A DNA stretch of 64,000 nucleotides from Cervus elaphus (Eukaryota; Chordata; Mammalia; Artiodactyla; Cervidae). Under the pieces are notes generated by a model that was not told the DNA's origin, did not search any database, and was given only the letters and a program-made list of their open reading frames with translations. Shown here piece after piece: positions 46,251 through 58,037 of the stretch. The position numbers were made by a program, and so were the translations under genes. The stretch is from contig NC_057826.1 in assembly GCF_910594005.1 (NCBI RefSeq), positions 77,977,163-78,041,162 on the forward strand, read 5' to 3'. The number at the start of each line of letters is the position of its first letter. Position 1 is the stretch's first letter.

Positions 46251-49200
46251 AGCTGAATTTCTGCTTTAGGGATCTCTGACACACAGCCAGTAACGAAAGG
46301 GAATATTTTATTTAAAGAAATAATGCCTCATCCTTCTGTATTTCCAAATGAACAACCTCAGATGAGAGAACACAGATACATACTTTGACATGAGGTGAAT
46401 ACTTAAATTTAAAAATGCTAAATGGAGCCAATATCATCCCTTGTGGTCACCGGAGCTGCCTCAAAGGTTTTATATTAATAAATTGCCTACCTGCCACAGC
46501 CCATCTGGCAAGGCTGGTGTGTCAGGCCCATTTGTATCTGCTCCTTCCTTTGAAAAGAAAAGATAAAAGCAAATGACAAAGGTTGGCCTAAAACTGTCCC
46601 ACCCAACTAGAGCAAGGGTTCAACCACATAGTGCTGATTCCTTGATTTAGATTCAGAACCAAAGAGGAGGACAAAAGAGGAAGACCTCCTGGATTCCAGG
46701 AAGATGCTTCAACAGCTGCTATAATAGCTTGTGGCAACTGTACCTCTGTTCCTTCATCTGAATTTTGATCCTGTTCTTTTCCGAGCTCTTCCCAAGGCCT
46801 CTTCTACCCATCAAAATCAGCTCGTCTCACATACATTTAGAAGAAAAGAGGACTGATGGAAGCTAAGGATTGTCTAGAGAAAATCCAAGAGCCTGTTTGT
46901 ACTTGATGATCTGCTAAAGTGTGTTGGGGGTCATGATGACCATACAGAGAGGCCCTGGTTATAATGTAGACATGACCCCATAGCCCCTTGGTGTGTGTAC
47001 ACAGAAGCTGCTTTAACTAATTGTGGTTGCCCTGAAAAAAATCTGTCCTTGGCCTCCACATGCTTGAAGCTTAGGGTTTAGTCTTTCAAAATGAGAGGAA
47101 AATCATCTGGATTACCTCTCTTCCATAAAAATAAATATTTTGCAACTACCGTGGCATTTTAAACTCTATTTTCTTTTCCTGCTAGTTTCCTTTCCCTATC
47201 ACACTTCCCTTAATAAACACAGATTGTGCTGTAATATTTATTAACAAAGGGTTCTCTGGGCCAACAGCGGTTTTAGGAATTCTACCAGGCATTTAGTATG
47301 CAGTCCAGTTGAGTCCCCAGCCACGTTGTAAGTCAACACAAACGCGGCAGATTGTGAGTGGAAGCAACAGTTCTCCTAGCACACCGCAGTCTCTGGGTCA
47401 CCAATCTGGAACTTGAGCTGGCATGTCTGAAAATAAGGTCCTCTGACAGAGATAGATGATTGTCTGTCAGTTGAGTCTTGCAAAAAATCCCCTTTCCCTG
47501 GGCTCTTCAGCCCATCTTCTTGGCATGTGCCCTTCCCTCTGCATCTTTTATTTTCCTGCATCCCCGATTTCTCACTGCAGCCTGGACACTGAGGTCAGTT
47601 TAGATTGATGTTGTGTGCTCTGTCACAGACCGTGATTTCACTCAAGTGTTGCTTCCATTTGATGGATGCTGAGGTTCTTCCTCGCGCGGGACTGTTTCAC
47701 TGCCCATGCTTCTTCCTTCACTCTCTTTGGTAACGTCCCAGTTCACAGTCACTTCTCAGTCACGCACGTGTGCAAACTCTCAGACTCCTCGGCAATTAAA
47801 GCCCTGCCAACTTGGGTAGCTTGTATTTCTACTCAGCATTCTCTTCATTCACTCATACCAAGTGTTCATTATGCAGCTCAGTGTTAACAGCCCTTTAACT
47901 TGTCACTTCCATGATTAATATAACAGCACCTGCATTCTAAACTAGACTTGAACACAGCGACACTGTGGTCATCATAAAACAACCACTTGTAACTATTGTG
48001 TCTCCAGCCATGGTGAATATGATATATGGATAACATTGTGTTTACCCCAGTCCTTGGCCCTATACCCATGCCCACTTTCTACCAGAGACTCGTCACAAAC
48101 CCCACATAACCAAGGAGAATGTCAGAGTTACAGAGGATATGGCAAGGGGGCAGCAGCAAATGCATGGATGCTGTTCCTGGGACATGACAAGGGTTATGGT
48201 AACCCAAGCTGCTGTCAGACCAACATCCACTCACATACTGACTTTCCCACTTCACTGGTTTCAGAGTCTCTTTTTCCAGCCCCCAGAGCTACCTCCTGGC
48301 CACTTTTTTTTTAATCTACCCAGCTGCCCTCCCCAAAGCACCCTAGAGTGTGTCCATGTTTTCCTTCCATTTTTTTCCTCAGCTCTGTATCTTTAGAACT
48401 GACCGCATGTTTTAGCATTCTTTCAGTCTCATTCCTTTTTCCCATCCAACCTGTGATAAAACTAAGTAAAAAAATGTGTTAGTTCAGAGCCCAAGAAGTA
48501 AGAGATACCCTGGAGCTGTGTTTGGGCTAGAAGGCCAATCAGAAAAAGTATGGATGACCCAAGTGTTTGCTGGCGGCTGTGGGAGCCACACCTGTCCTGG
48601 CAGCTGGGCCACCACATCCTTCTCCCAAGGAAGAGAAAGTGAGGCCTCTCCATCTTGGCATTTCGCCTCCTCTGGCAGCACAGTCCCAACCAGAGAAAAG
48701 GGGCATCTCAGTGTCTCTTGCTTGAGGTAGAGTGGGAAGAGTTCACCCTCAGGGGAGGCCTCAGCTATTTCCTCTCCCTTTGATTGGAGGATAAAGGGCT
48801 TGGTTTGCTTCCCTGTGGAAGGTAAGGCAGGGGATTTCCCTGGGGTTCTGGGAGAGCCCAATACTGTCACTGCCCTCTGCCTTGGGCACCTTGGCAGGTT
48901 AGAGGATGTAAGATGTATAATAGCTTAATTTTACATGGTGCCCAAGTTACAGAACTGGAGCTCCTTAAAGGCATGGAAACACAGACATTCTACAGTCTCA
49001 TAAACTCCCATCTCCAAAGGAGAAAAAAAAAATTTATCTTCTCCCTCTCTCTGACCTGTTCCCCAGTTCTACTGCCAAATAAGAACCTTGAGAAAAATAT
49101 TTTTCTCCCCTTTAGGGGAGGAGAGTCAGGGTGTTTTTTCTTATGTACAGAGAAATATTACAGAGGGGGAGGCTTTACAGGCTTCTATTCCAAGCCTGCA

Positions 49201-50304
49201 AAACAAATAACCTCTGGGCCCAATCCAGGTTTTTCCAGCTTTTTCCTCTCTATTGGATATTGTTGGATGGAAGTACAAAATTACTATTGTTTGGGGTTTG
49301 CTATTTTATAAATAGACTTCTTTCGACAAAGGCATAGGATTAGCCTCTTATCAGCATGAACAGCTCTGTTCTGGCCTCTCCATGTTCCACCTGAGGACCA
49401 CCAGACCCCCACGGTGATTCCAGCAGGCAGGGGAAAAGAAAGAGGAGTGCCGGAGACAGCAATAGATTTACATTCTACCCACAGCTGTCACTGTGGCAGC
49501 AATCTTCACTGTGAAATCAGCAGTTTCAGGAGAGCAGAAGGTAATTCACCCCCTCCAAGACCACGTGGCCACTTCAGGGCACTGCACACATTTTCACTCT
49601 TTATGGCAGGTCCCCTTGGATGACTGTGCTCTGCTGTGAGCCTGGGAATTACAGGACAGAATCAAGGAAGGAAACAGGGAGGGAGGGTGGGAGCAAGAAA
49701 GGGAAGGAAAAGAGAACATGATGAAACACATCAAGAACCCATGACCCTGTGGGTCTGGTGCTGCAGGCTGTGTCCCATCCCACACACATGGTGATGTGCT
49801 GTCCAACCTAAGAAATTACAGCCAGCATGCTCTCCTGGCTGAATTCACCCTCTCAGGAGGAAGTCGAGTAGGGTATAATTTAGATCTTGATGGTCAGGGC
49901 AGAATGAAGAGGAGGAACCAAGAATCATAGGCTTTGCCCATTTTAATTGGCAGAGAAGGACCCAGAAGGACAAGGACAAAAGCACTTAACAACTGTTTAC
50001 TAAACACCTACTTAGTGCCCAGCACTGCTGTAGGCGTTCAGGGCAACCAGGAGATAGCTGAAGCTGACCTCAACAGGCCCTCCTGCCCTCTGATCCATAG
50101 GAGGTGGGCAGTGAGCCATCACCAGAGAGGAGAGTTATTGAGGGTCCTCTCTTGGTCCTGGAGAAAAGGATGAGACTGACAGACTGTCCCAGTCATAGGT
50201 GACATCTGGCCACAGGTTTTGGCTTGTTCCCGAGGCTAACACTATAATAAGCCTTCACTGTACTATAAGATATATTCTTTGTTTTACTAAATGATTCTCT
50301 TACA
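46251..50304. other. Intergenic DNA, repeat-poor
   Basis: Four kb without a supported gene. Frames of up to 132 codons (48484-48870 minus, 48913-49311 plus) show no domain. About 50000-50060 has L2/MIR-like text (TTACTAAACACCTACTTAGT). Otherwise unassigned. Confidence 0.4.
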
Positions 50305-50483
50305 CAGTGGTTTTCAACCTTACCTGCACATCAGAATTAACTAAGGAGATTTCTTTACATCCTGATGCCTGGACCTCATCTCTGACCAATTAAATCAGAC
50401 TCTCTGTGGTTAGCACCCAGGCTTCAGTATTTTTCAAAACTCCCCAGAGGATGCCAGTGTGAGGCCAAGATGGAGAACCACTG
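50305..50483 (+). mobile_element. MER5A-like hAT-Charlie element
   Basis: CAGTGGTTTTCAACC at the left and GGAGAACCACTG at the right form terminal inverted repeats. GCACATCAGAATTAACTAAG and CAGGCTTCAGTATTTTTCAA are internal MER5A landmarks. The 8-bp duplication is no longer visible. Confidence 0.85.
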
Positions 50484-51956
50484 CATCAAGGTGGAGCTGA
50501 TTGTGCTAATTACCTCTCCAGTTTTCCTCTGCCTCTACACTCCTCTTGTCTAAGCTGTGATATTTCCTTTTTATTTTTAGTTTATTCTACTTTGTCCTTT
50601 CAGTAGCTAATTCTACAATACCCCATTAAGCCTTCTTTCATGCTTTAACTTTGCTTTTTCTCATTTAATTTTCATTGCCCGCTCCACTTACTCCATCTTC
50701 CCATTATGCTTATTTTGTGCTGTGCTTTCCCTAGTATAGCATCGACACTTACAGGGCCCTTGACATGAGCAGAGTACTACAGGAGACACTTAGCTGCTAC
50801 TAAAAATTAAATCCAATGCAATCATATTTTCCGTTAAATCCTGTGTGACAGTTATGGGCCCTGGTCCTGTGGAAGATGGGCATTTTGGCAAAGTCTATCT
50901 CCCTTTCTAGGAAGCAGCTCCCTGGGTACATAAATAAAAGATCCAAAATAAATATACTGCAACAAAAAATAAAAGGAACATCCACAACTAGGGGGGAAGG
51001 AAGATTAAAAGCTGTCTGAATCTAAATAGTACATGTGTCCTGCCAAAATATTGGCCTCACTCTATGAGGGAGATGCTGCCATTTGCAGGAGAAAGAAAAA
51101 GCCCCCAGATTGTCTGTAAAACTGGTGAGGCTGTTTTCTGGGGGCAGAACATCTGCTGATTCGGGCTCATTTCTGCGTTGTCCACAGGCAAGCCCAACAG
51201 CACACAGATGAGTGCCAGAGGCACTGAGGGTGAGATGAGGAAGGAAGGACGGGGAGACAGTCCCAGAAGCAGACTCTTCAGAACTCAGGGAAGCCACGCA
51301 GCACATCTCCTGCCACTCAGCTGCCTGGGTAGGAGCCACCTTGGAGCCTCAGAACTGCAGAACCTCCAGCTTCTTCCTGGGCCAGGTGAGCCCTGAAGAG
51401 CCCGAAATGTTGTCACCCTCAAGGAGCCAAGCCCACCATAGAAGTGAGTGGATGTTTGCCTAATAATTGGGTGAATGGAAAAATTACCTCCCTGATGAAA
51501 TGACTCCCGGGAGAGACGATGAGAAGACGAAACTGGAAGGTGGCTCCGTAATGCCACTCTGATACTACAGCCCCTTGACACTCTGATGGGGCTCCTCTCT
51601 CTCTTCTTTTCCTTTGACTTTGTTTTTCGGGAATCAAGTCAGATGTCTTGTTGGAGCAAGAAGAGATGTTTGTTCCTTTTAGAAAGAGCGATATTTTGCA
51701 GTGCCAAATGACAGGGGCAGGGAAATTAATAATTTCATGATATACTAGTGTCAGAGGAACCAAGATGGCTCCCTGAACTTTATATACCAACAAGGAGACT
51801 TCTATGGCCCCAATATTCCGAGGCCATTTTTGGCCATTTATGGCCCCAATTGCAAAGGCCGATTCTCCCTGGAGATTCTTGAAACTACAGTGAGAGAGGA
51901 GGGACTTACTACTGGCTGCCCTCACAGTGCAACTCCTCTGGCTCTGCCTGTGTGTG
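50484..51956. other. Intergenic DNA, nothing recognised
   Basis: No gene. The 168-codon minus frame 51419-51925 has no known domain. A short duplicated unit ATGGCCCCAAT occurs at about 51802 and 51840. A CACAGTG near 51925 lacks a nonamer. Confidence 0.4.
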
Positions 51957-52178
51957 TGCGTGTTAAGTCACTTCAGTTATGTCCAATTCTGTGCGACCCT
52001 ATGGACTGTAGTCTACAAGGATCCTTTGTCCATGGGATTCTCCAGGCAAGAATACTGGAGTGGGTTGCCATGCCCTCCTCCAGGGGATCTTCCCAGCCCA
52101 GGGATAAAACCTGTGCCTCTTATGTCTCCTGCATTGGCAGGTGCATTCTTGACCACTAGGACCACCTGGGAAGCCCCT
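51957..52178 (-). mobile_element. Bov-tA SINE
   Basis: TTAAGTCACTTCAGTTATGT through GGAGTGGGTTGCCATGCCCT to GGACCACCTGGGAAGCCCC, a full-length reverse copy. Confidence 0.93.
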
Positions 52179-52284
52179 GGCTCCTCACAGGTTACAGCAA
52201 AGCCTACTCTTCCCATCTTCCACAATGATCTAAGGGTAGGTGTCTCTATAGGTCAGTCACAAAGTGTACCCATGCATATTATTT

Positions 52285-52432
52285 TAAGACCAAATGAGGC
52301 AGCATTATCCCCATTTTACTGTCTAAAAACTGAGGCTTAGTGAAGTTAAGTGACTTGCAAGTAAGTGTTGATGTCAGGTACAAACCCAGATTCTCCGAGT
52401 CTAAATCCAGTGGTCTCTCCACTACAGAACAA
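52285..52432 (-). repeat. MIR-like remnant
   Basis: ATTATCCCCATTTTACTGTC, AACTGAGGCTTAGTGAAGTT and GTGGTCTCTCCACTACAGA match MIR in reverse. Confidence 0.8.
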
Positions 52433-53166
52433 CTGCCCCTTGACACTAGAGGAGGCTGTGGGAAACAAGGGCTCCCAAGGACCCTGCCCAGCCTACTGGT
52501 AGACAGTATTTGGTCTGAGGGTCATGTGAGCAGAGTTGGGGTTACCCAGCTGTCTGCTCACAGCAGTCTGTGCAAATTCAAAGAAATAGAATATGAGTTC
52601 ACAGAACTTAACTTGAAGAACTGGAAAAGCAGCTCTCTGCTTGAGCTTATGGGGAAGTGAAAGCTGAAATGTGATGAGAAGGCTTGCAAAGGTCCCTACT
52701 TACTACCCTCAAATCTTTCCTTCTTCCTTCTATTTTCAGTGAGGCCAATAAACAGATCTTTCTCCATTGCTATGTCATCTGTGTTTATTTGCTTGGGGCT
52801 CCTCAGGCAGCACTCTGGCCCTGAAAATATTTAATGAAATATTAACTACCTCAGCCTCACAGCACCCTCTAACCACTGTGCACTAATGGAAAAGCTAGAA
52901 GCACAGTTTGTGTATTAAGGTCAGTAATGCCTTTCTTAACCTTCCTCTGTCTGGTAAGTCTGAAGGAAGCAGATGTTTCTGTAATGATATGACTTATCTT
53001 TAGAGCCACAATCCCAAGGCCTGAGGTCCTTCCTGTGGCCGTGATCTTGAGAATGTTCTCTTTACTGATGTTCCTGTGTGCTCCTGGTGTGTTGTAGACA
53101 GTGACTCACTTTCAAGTCAGACATCCTATGAACAGAAGAAATCATTTCATTTCAGTCAGCATTTTT
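52433..53166. other. Intergenic DNA, nothing recognised
   Basis: No gene. The 106-codon plus frame 52340-52660 begins in the MIR and has no known motif. Confidence 0.4.
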
Positions 53167-53490
53167 GAGGACCAGTGTGGGTTCCACTATTTCCATTATT
53201 TCCCCATCTATTTGCCATGAAGTAATGGGACTGGATGCCATGATCTTAGTTTTCTGAATGTTCAGATTTAAGCCAACTTTTTCACTCTTCTCTTTCACTT
53301 TTATCAAGAGGCTTTTTAGTTCTTTGCTTTCTGCCATAGTGTGGTGTCATCTGCATATCTGAGGTTATTGATATTTCTCCCAGCAATCTTGATTTCAGCT
53401 TGTGCTTCATCCAGCCCAGCATTTCTCATGACATACTCTGCATATAAGTTTAACAAGCAGGGTGACAATACAACCTTGATGTATATTCAG
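53167..53490 (-). mobile_element. BovB LINE, inverted 5' half
   Basis: Minus-strand BovB RT region: the frame 53152-53337 encodes MAESKELKSLLIKVKEKSEK.. LNIQKTKIMASSPITSWQID. It abuts the forward half at 53491, so the two look like one LINE with an inverted 5' portion. Confidence 0.85.
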
Positions 53491-54167
53491 AAAACTAAGA
53501 TCGTGGCATCCAGTCTGACCGCTTCATGGAAATAGATGGGGAAATAATGGAAACAGTGACAGACTTTATTTTGGAATGCTCCAAAATCACTGCAAATGGT
53601 AACTGTAGCCATGAAATTAAAAGATGCTTGCTACTTGGAAGAAAAGCTATGACAAACCTAGACAGCATATTAAAAAGCAGAGGCATTACTTATGCCAACA
53701 AAGGCTCTAGTGGCTCTAGTCAAAGCTATGGTTTTTCCAGTAGTCGTGTATGGATGTGAGAGTTGGACTATAAAGAAAGCTGAGGGCCAAAGAATTGATG
53801 CTTTTGAACTGTGGTCTTGGAGAGGACTCTTGAGAGTCTCTTGGACTGCAAGGAGAGCAAACCAGTCCAATCCTAAAGGAAATCGGCCCTGAATATTCAT
53901 TGGACGGACTGATGCTGAAGCTGAAACTCCAATACTTTGGCCACCTGATGCAAAAAACTGACTCTTAGGAAAAGACCCTGATGCTGGGAAAGATTGAAGG
54001 CAGGAAGAGAAGGGAACGACAGAGGATGAGATGGTTGAATGGCATCACCGACTTAAGGGACATGAGTTTGAGCAGGCTCCAGGAATTGGTGATGGACAGG
54101 GAAGCCTGTCATGTTGCAGTCCATGGGGTTGCAAAGAGTTGAACATGACTGAGTGACTGAACTGAAC
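53491..54167 (+). mobile_element. BovB LINE, forward 3' half
   Basis: Starts again at the same RT region (IQKTKIVASS..), continues through DFILECSKITANGNCSHEIK and SWTIKKAEGQRIDAFEL, and ends at the 3' terminus ACTGAGTGACTGAACTGAAC. Frames are broken. Confidence 0.92.
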
Positions 54168-54269
54168 TGATGGGTCCCGCAGGTGTTTTGGAGGGATTAC
54201 ACAGGAGATAAAGACCAGACTAAGCAAGAATGAGGCCACACTTATACCTCACAAAGAACTGCGAGTGCC

Positions 54270-54478
54270 TGCATGCGAAGTCCCTTCAGTCGTATCCGTC
54301 TCTTTGCAACCCTGTGGACTGTAGCCCACCAGGCTCCTCTGTCCATGGGATTCTCCAGGCAAGAATACTGGAGTGGGTTGCCATGCCCTCCTCCAGGGGA
54401 TCTTCCCAACTCAGGGATCAAAACTGCGTCTCTTACGTCTCCTGCATTGGCAGGTGTGTTCTTTACCACTAGCACCAC
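54270..54478 (-). mobile_element. Bov-tA SINE
   Basis: CGAAGTCCCTTCAGTCGTAT through GCAAGAATACTGGAGTGGGT to CTTTACCACTAGCACCACCC; a close relative of the copy at 51957-52178. Confidence 0.92.
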
Positions 54479-55107
54479 CCAAAGTACTGTATACAAAGGC
54501 AAAAAGGTGGGGCTGAGGGGCTGTGATCTGGTAGAAAGATGCCTGAGGAATGTGCCTTGAGGTGGTGTTTTCATAGCACAAAAGATTTGAGAAAGATTGA
54601 AAGAATGGGGGGCTGATGGAGATTATGGGGAAGAATGGATAAAGCATCCCATCATAGTCTTGTCTCTCCTACTAACTGTCCAAGTCTCAGATGTCCTGGT
54701 TTTTATATAAATGTCAAAAAAGAAGGAAACTAACAAAGAGCCAAGCAATGAGCCAATTGTCCGCAAATATAATTTCATGTACTCCTCACAGACTATGAAG
54801 AAACATAAGTTCTTTCTGAGAGCTCTCTCCTGTCACATGAATGGCCAGACATCCCCCAGGGACTGGAAAGTTGTGACCTAATTGCTGAGCAGGAGGCAGA
54901 AAGAATTACTAAGCACCAGGAACAGAGCCTGCTCAGAGCCTGAGGAAGGGGGCATCCAAGGGTGGGGCCCTGGCACACTCTTCTACCTTCACAGGCTGTT
55001 TGTGCTTAAGTTCCATCTTGCTCCTGCCATGGGCCCAGGCCAAGCTGCTGTAGCAGATCCTGACTCTTCCTGACCAGGTAGTCTCCTAGCCACAACCTGC
55101 CCCATTT
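54479..55107. other. Intergenic DNA, nothing recognised
   Basis: No gene or named repeat. Confidence 0.4.
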
Positions 55108-55201
55108 TCCTTCTCCAGGGGATCTTCCTGACCCAGGGATCAAACCAGGGTCTCCTGCATTTCGGAAAGATTCTTTACAGTCTCAGCCACCAGGAAAGCC
55201 C
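55108..55201 (-). mobile_element. Bov-tA SINE head fragment
   Basis: TTCCTTCTCCAGGGGATCTT to CAGCCACCAGGAAAGCCCC; only the tRNA-derived part is left. Confidence 0.88.
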
Positions 55202-55695
55202 CTACACTCTGCCCCAGCTCCCACAAAACCTGTTCCCTCCCCACTGGTGTCTTCCACCTCTGGCTTGATTTATTGTTCAGGCAGACTCTCTCCTCATCAG
55301 ACCCAGGGTAAGGTTGTCTTTGTCCATTAGCATAAAACTCTTAAAATTACCTCTAACCTGTGGCGGATAGAACTCACAGTCATAAACATAAGCACTATCT
55401 TGGAATTTTTCAGAATGACTTCCTGAATGAAGAATTCAACAATAATTATCTAAACAGATAGGCTTATTTGAGTCCCGTTAACTGTTCTTTAGATATTAAT
55501 ACAACTTTAGGTCTACAGCACTTCCTCCTGCCTCGGGGCTTTTTAAAAATATGTCCTCCTTTCTTCTACAGAAAGTTTTTTCCCTTCACAGGCCCCCTAT
55601 ACTTGGTGTATCAAGCAGAGTCCCAGCAGGAGAGAGAGGGCACTGTCAAAGGGGTGATTAGAGAGACTCTAATGAAAAGGACATTTGTGGGCAGG
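55202..55695. other. Intergenic DNA, nothing recognised
   Basis: No gene or named repeat. Confidence 0.4.
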
Positions 55696-56136
55696 TGTTA
55701 AGAATGGAATTGTGTCCCTTAAGAAAAACATGTTCAAGTCCTAACCCCCAATAGGTTAGTAAGTGACCTTATATGGAAATAGCATCTTTGCAATTGATGC
55801 AATTAGTTAAGATGGGGTCAGACTGGAGTAGGGTAGGCCTCTAATCCAACATGACTGATGAATTTGTAAGAAAGCCCTGTAAAGACACAGACGCTAAGCA
55901 AACACCACATGACAGCAAAGGCCAGCCAAGCCGAAGAACAGCCAGGACTGCCAGCAAACCACCAGCCTCTAGGAAGAGGCAAGGAAGGATCCTGCTAAAG
56001 GTTTCAGAGTGGGTATGGCCCTGCTGACACCTTGATTTCAGACTTCTAGCCCCCAGAACTGTGAGACAATAAACCTGTTGTTTTAAGCCATCCAGTTTGT
56101 GGCACTTGGTTAAGGCAGCCATAAAAAATGAATACT
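55696..56136 (+). mobile_element. Old MaLR-like LTR
   Basis: GGAATTGTGTCCCTTAAGAA, CCTAACCCCCAATAGGTTAG, TTATATGGAAATAGCATCTT, then GCTGACACCTTGATTTCAGA, CCCCAGAACTGTGAGACAAT and CCATCCAGTTTGTGGCACTT. This resembles a common old mammalian LTR of the MaLR type. The exact subfamily is not certain. Confidence 0.65.
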
Positions 56137-56443
56137 GCTGGGTTATGGGAAACCCAGAAAAAGATAGTGAAACATCTGGGTTTGGCGACAGAAAAACAGC
56201 TGCCAACCTAGGCCTGAAGTATGAAGCACAAGAGCCTTTACCAAAACCTGCAGCCTCCGGTGAAGGAAAGCAGAGACTAGCAAGGCACAGCCAACAGGAA
56301 GTAGCCTGGAGTGAAAACACACCACCTCATCCTTCTCCTTCTCTCCAGTCTCCTGATGGTGCCTCCCATTGGCCAAAATGAACAAGATGTCAGCAAACAA
56401 GGGAACCAGGTGGATGTTGTCCATGGAGGTCAGCCTCCTAGAG

Positions 56444-56635
56444 CAGTGGTCCCCAAACTTTTTTGTACCAGGGTCCAGTTTTGTGGAAGACAATTTTTCC
56501 ATGGACCCGCAGGTGGGACATGGTATCAGGATGATTCAAGGGCATTATATTTATTGTGCCCTTTATTTCTAATCTCGTGCTGCAGCTGATCTGACAGGAG
56601 GTACTGGTCTGCAGCCTAGAGGTTGGGGCCCCCTG
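56444..56635. mobile_element. MER1/Charlie-like non-autonomous hAT element
   Basis: Starts CAGTGGTCCCCAAACTTTTT and ends GGTTGGGGCCCCCTG, approximate terminal inverted repeats. It has internal GGATGATTCAAGGGCATTAT and GCAGCTGATCTGACAGGAGG. An 8-bp target duplication, TCCTAGAG/TCCTAGGG (56436-56443 and 56636-56643; 7 of 8 identical), fits hAT transposition. Confidence 0.88.
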
Positions 56636-56704
56636 TCCTAGGGGAGGAAATAGAGTGATCTGGAAGGACAAACAGACACTATCCAGCACTCGGGTAACTT
56701 CTGC

Positions 56705-56955
56705 TTTTGAGTCTCAACTGCAAAGTCACTTCTTCAGAAAAGCCTTCCCTGACCTCCTGACCAGATCCTGGCCCCTGTAACATGCTCTCAAAACCCTGCG
56801 TCTGCAAGGTCTTTGTCAGTCTGCAGCACTGGAGAAATTCATTATGCAAATCAGCAAGCAGTGACTGGCACTTATGCTAGAAACTAAACTCCGTGAGAGA
56901 AGAGACCATATCTGTCGTTCATCATTGAATCCTCAAGGTCCGGTGCATAGTAAAA
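56705..56955 (+). repeat. L2 3' region
   Basis: TCAGAAAAGCCTTCCCTGAC, then AAACTCCGTGAGAGAAGAGA and AATCCTCAAGGTCCGGTGCA. A perfect octamer ATGCAAAT at 56844-56851 lies inside it. Confidence 0.75.
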
Positions 56956-57840
56956 ATGACTAGATTTATAGGATGTGCCAAGAGCCAAGCAACCTGATAT
57001 AAAAAGATCAGGTAAGTAAGCCCAGAAAGTTGCCCTTGGCAACAAACTGTACAGAACACGTACACATCCTATGGGTATAGATATTGCAGTTTGTAGTGTC
57101 AGAGAACGTGACCACCTTGAATACTTGCTCATGGTCCTCTAGAAATGCTGGGTGAGATGGGCTGTTGGATAAATGAGATGACAAGAGGAAGAAAAGCAAC
57201 TACCATGAGGTCAAGCAAACCTTGAGCTTGCTTTCAGCTGAATCCTCAGCCCAGTCTTGTCCCAGTCACACTGGGGGGAACAAGAAAGCTCAGGTGGGTC
57301 TCTGCTCCACCTGTGTGGCGACTTAGGTCCTGCACCCATCCTCAGATATTGGATACCTCTTTGTAGACCAAGTGATCCTCTTCCCGGCTTCAGCTGCGCT
57401 TTCTAGTTTCCATTACTAATTTACCTGTTTAATTTCAATATCTCATAGATTATTAACCCTGAAACCCAATGTGCAGGTCCCAAGCATTCAAATGCACTTC
57501 TCTTCTGAAGTACATCTAAATTTAGCTGTCATAAACTGGGAGGTAGTGGTGGTTTCTACGTTTTTTACATTGGATTGCTCTTTTATACTTGGATGAGTCA
57601 GTCACCCTTATCCAACTTTGCCTGGAGGGAGTTGGCAGTAAACACAACAACCATTACAACACCCACAGTCCTTGTGAACACACTATCAACCTCCTTATTT
57701 GCTGGTTCTTATGATTATGGCTGTAAATGTCAATAATTCTTCTTGCAATTAACTTTTAGCAGCACCACAGAGCACACAACATACACCTCTAACATGAAAA
57801 TGGAGCAACAATATCAAATTTAACTTCTAGGGTGGGCAGC
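56956..57840. other. Distal 5' flank of TRDV2
   Basis: No gene or named repeat. Unique sequence of mixed composition. Confidence 0.45.
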
Positions 57841-58037
57841 ATTGACGGGCATTGTCATCTCATTAACAGGCAGCAGGCTCCACATGCCTTCTGTGATTGG
57901 CAAAATCTCTCTTCTGTAACAGAACAGCTGCCAGGGGCTGGTTTCCTCAGACAGAGACGTGTCACAGAGAAGGTGTTGGCTCAGAGGAGGGACCAGGCAA
58001 GGACCAGTCGGGAGGCAGAGCTGTCCCCAAGCGAGCC
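57841..58037 (+). promoter_or_regulatory. TRDV2 promoter / 5' UTR region
   Basis: Unique sequence directly before the leader. It holds an E-box CAGCTG at 57925-57930 (113 bp upstream of the ATG), the same hexamer as before the TRDV4-like gene. No TATA box is evident. E-protein binding is inferred. Confidence 0.4.

Noticed and set aside
51419..51925. 168-codon minus-strand frame
   Set aside because: No known domain, low-complexity patches, no promoter or exon context; treated as chance.
56844..56851. Perfect immunoglobulin-type octamer ATGCAAAT upstream of TRDV2
   Set aside because: It lies inside an L2 remnant more than 1 kb from the leader; TCR V-delta promoters are not known to rely on it.
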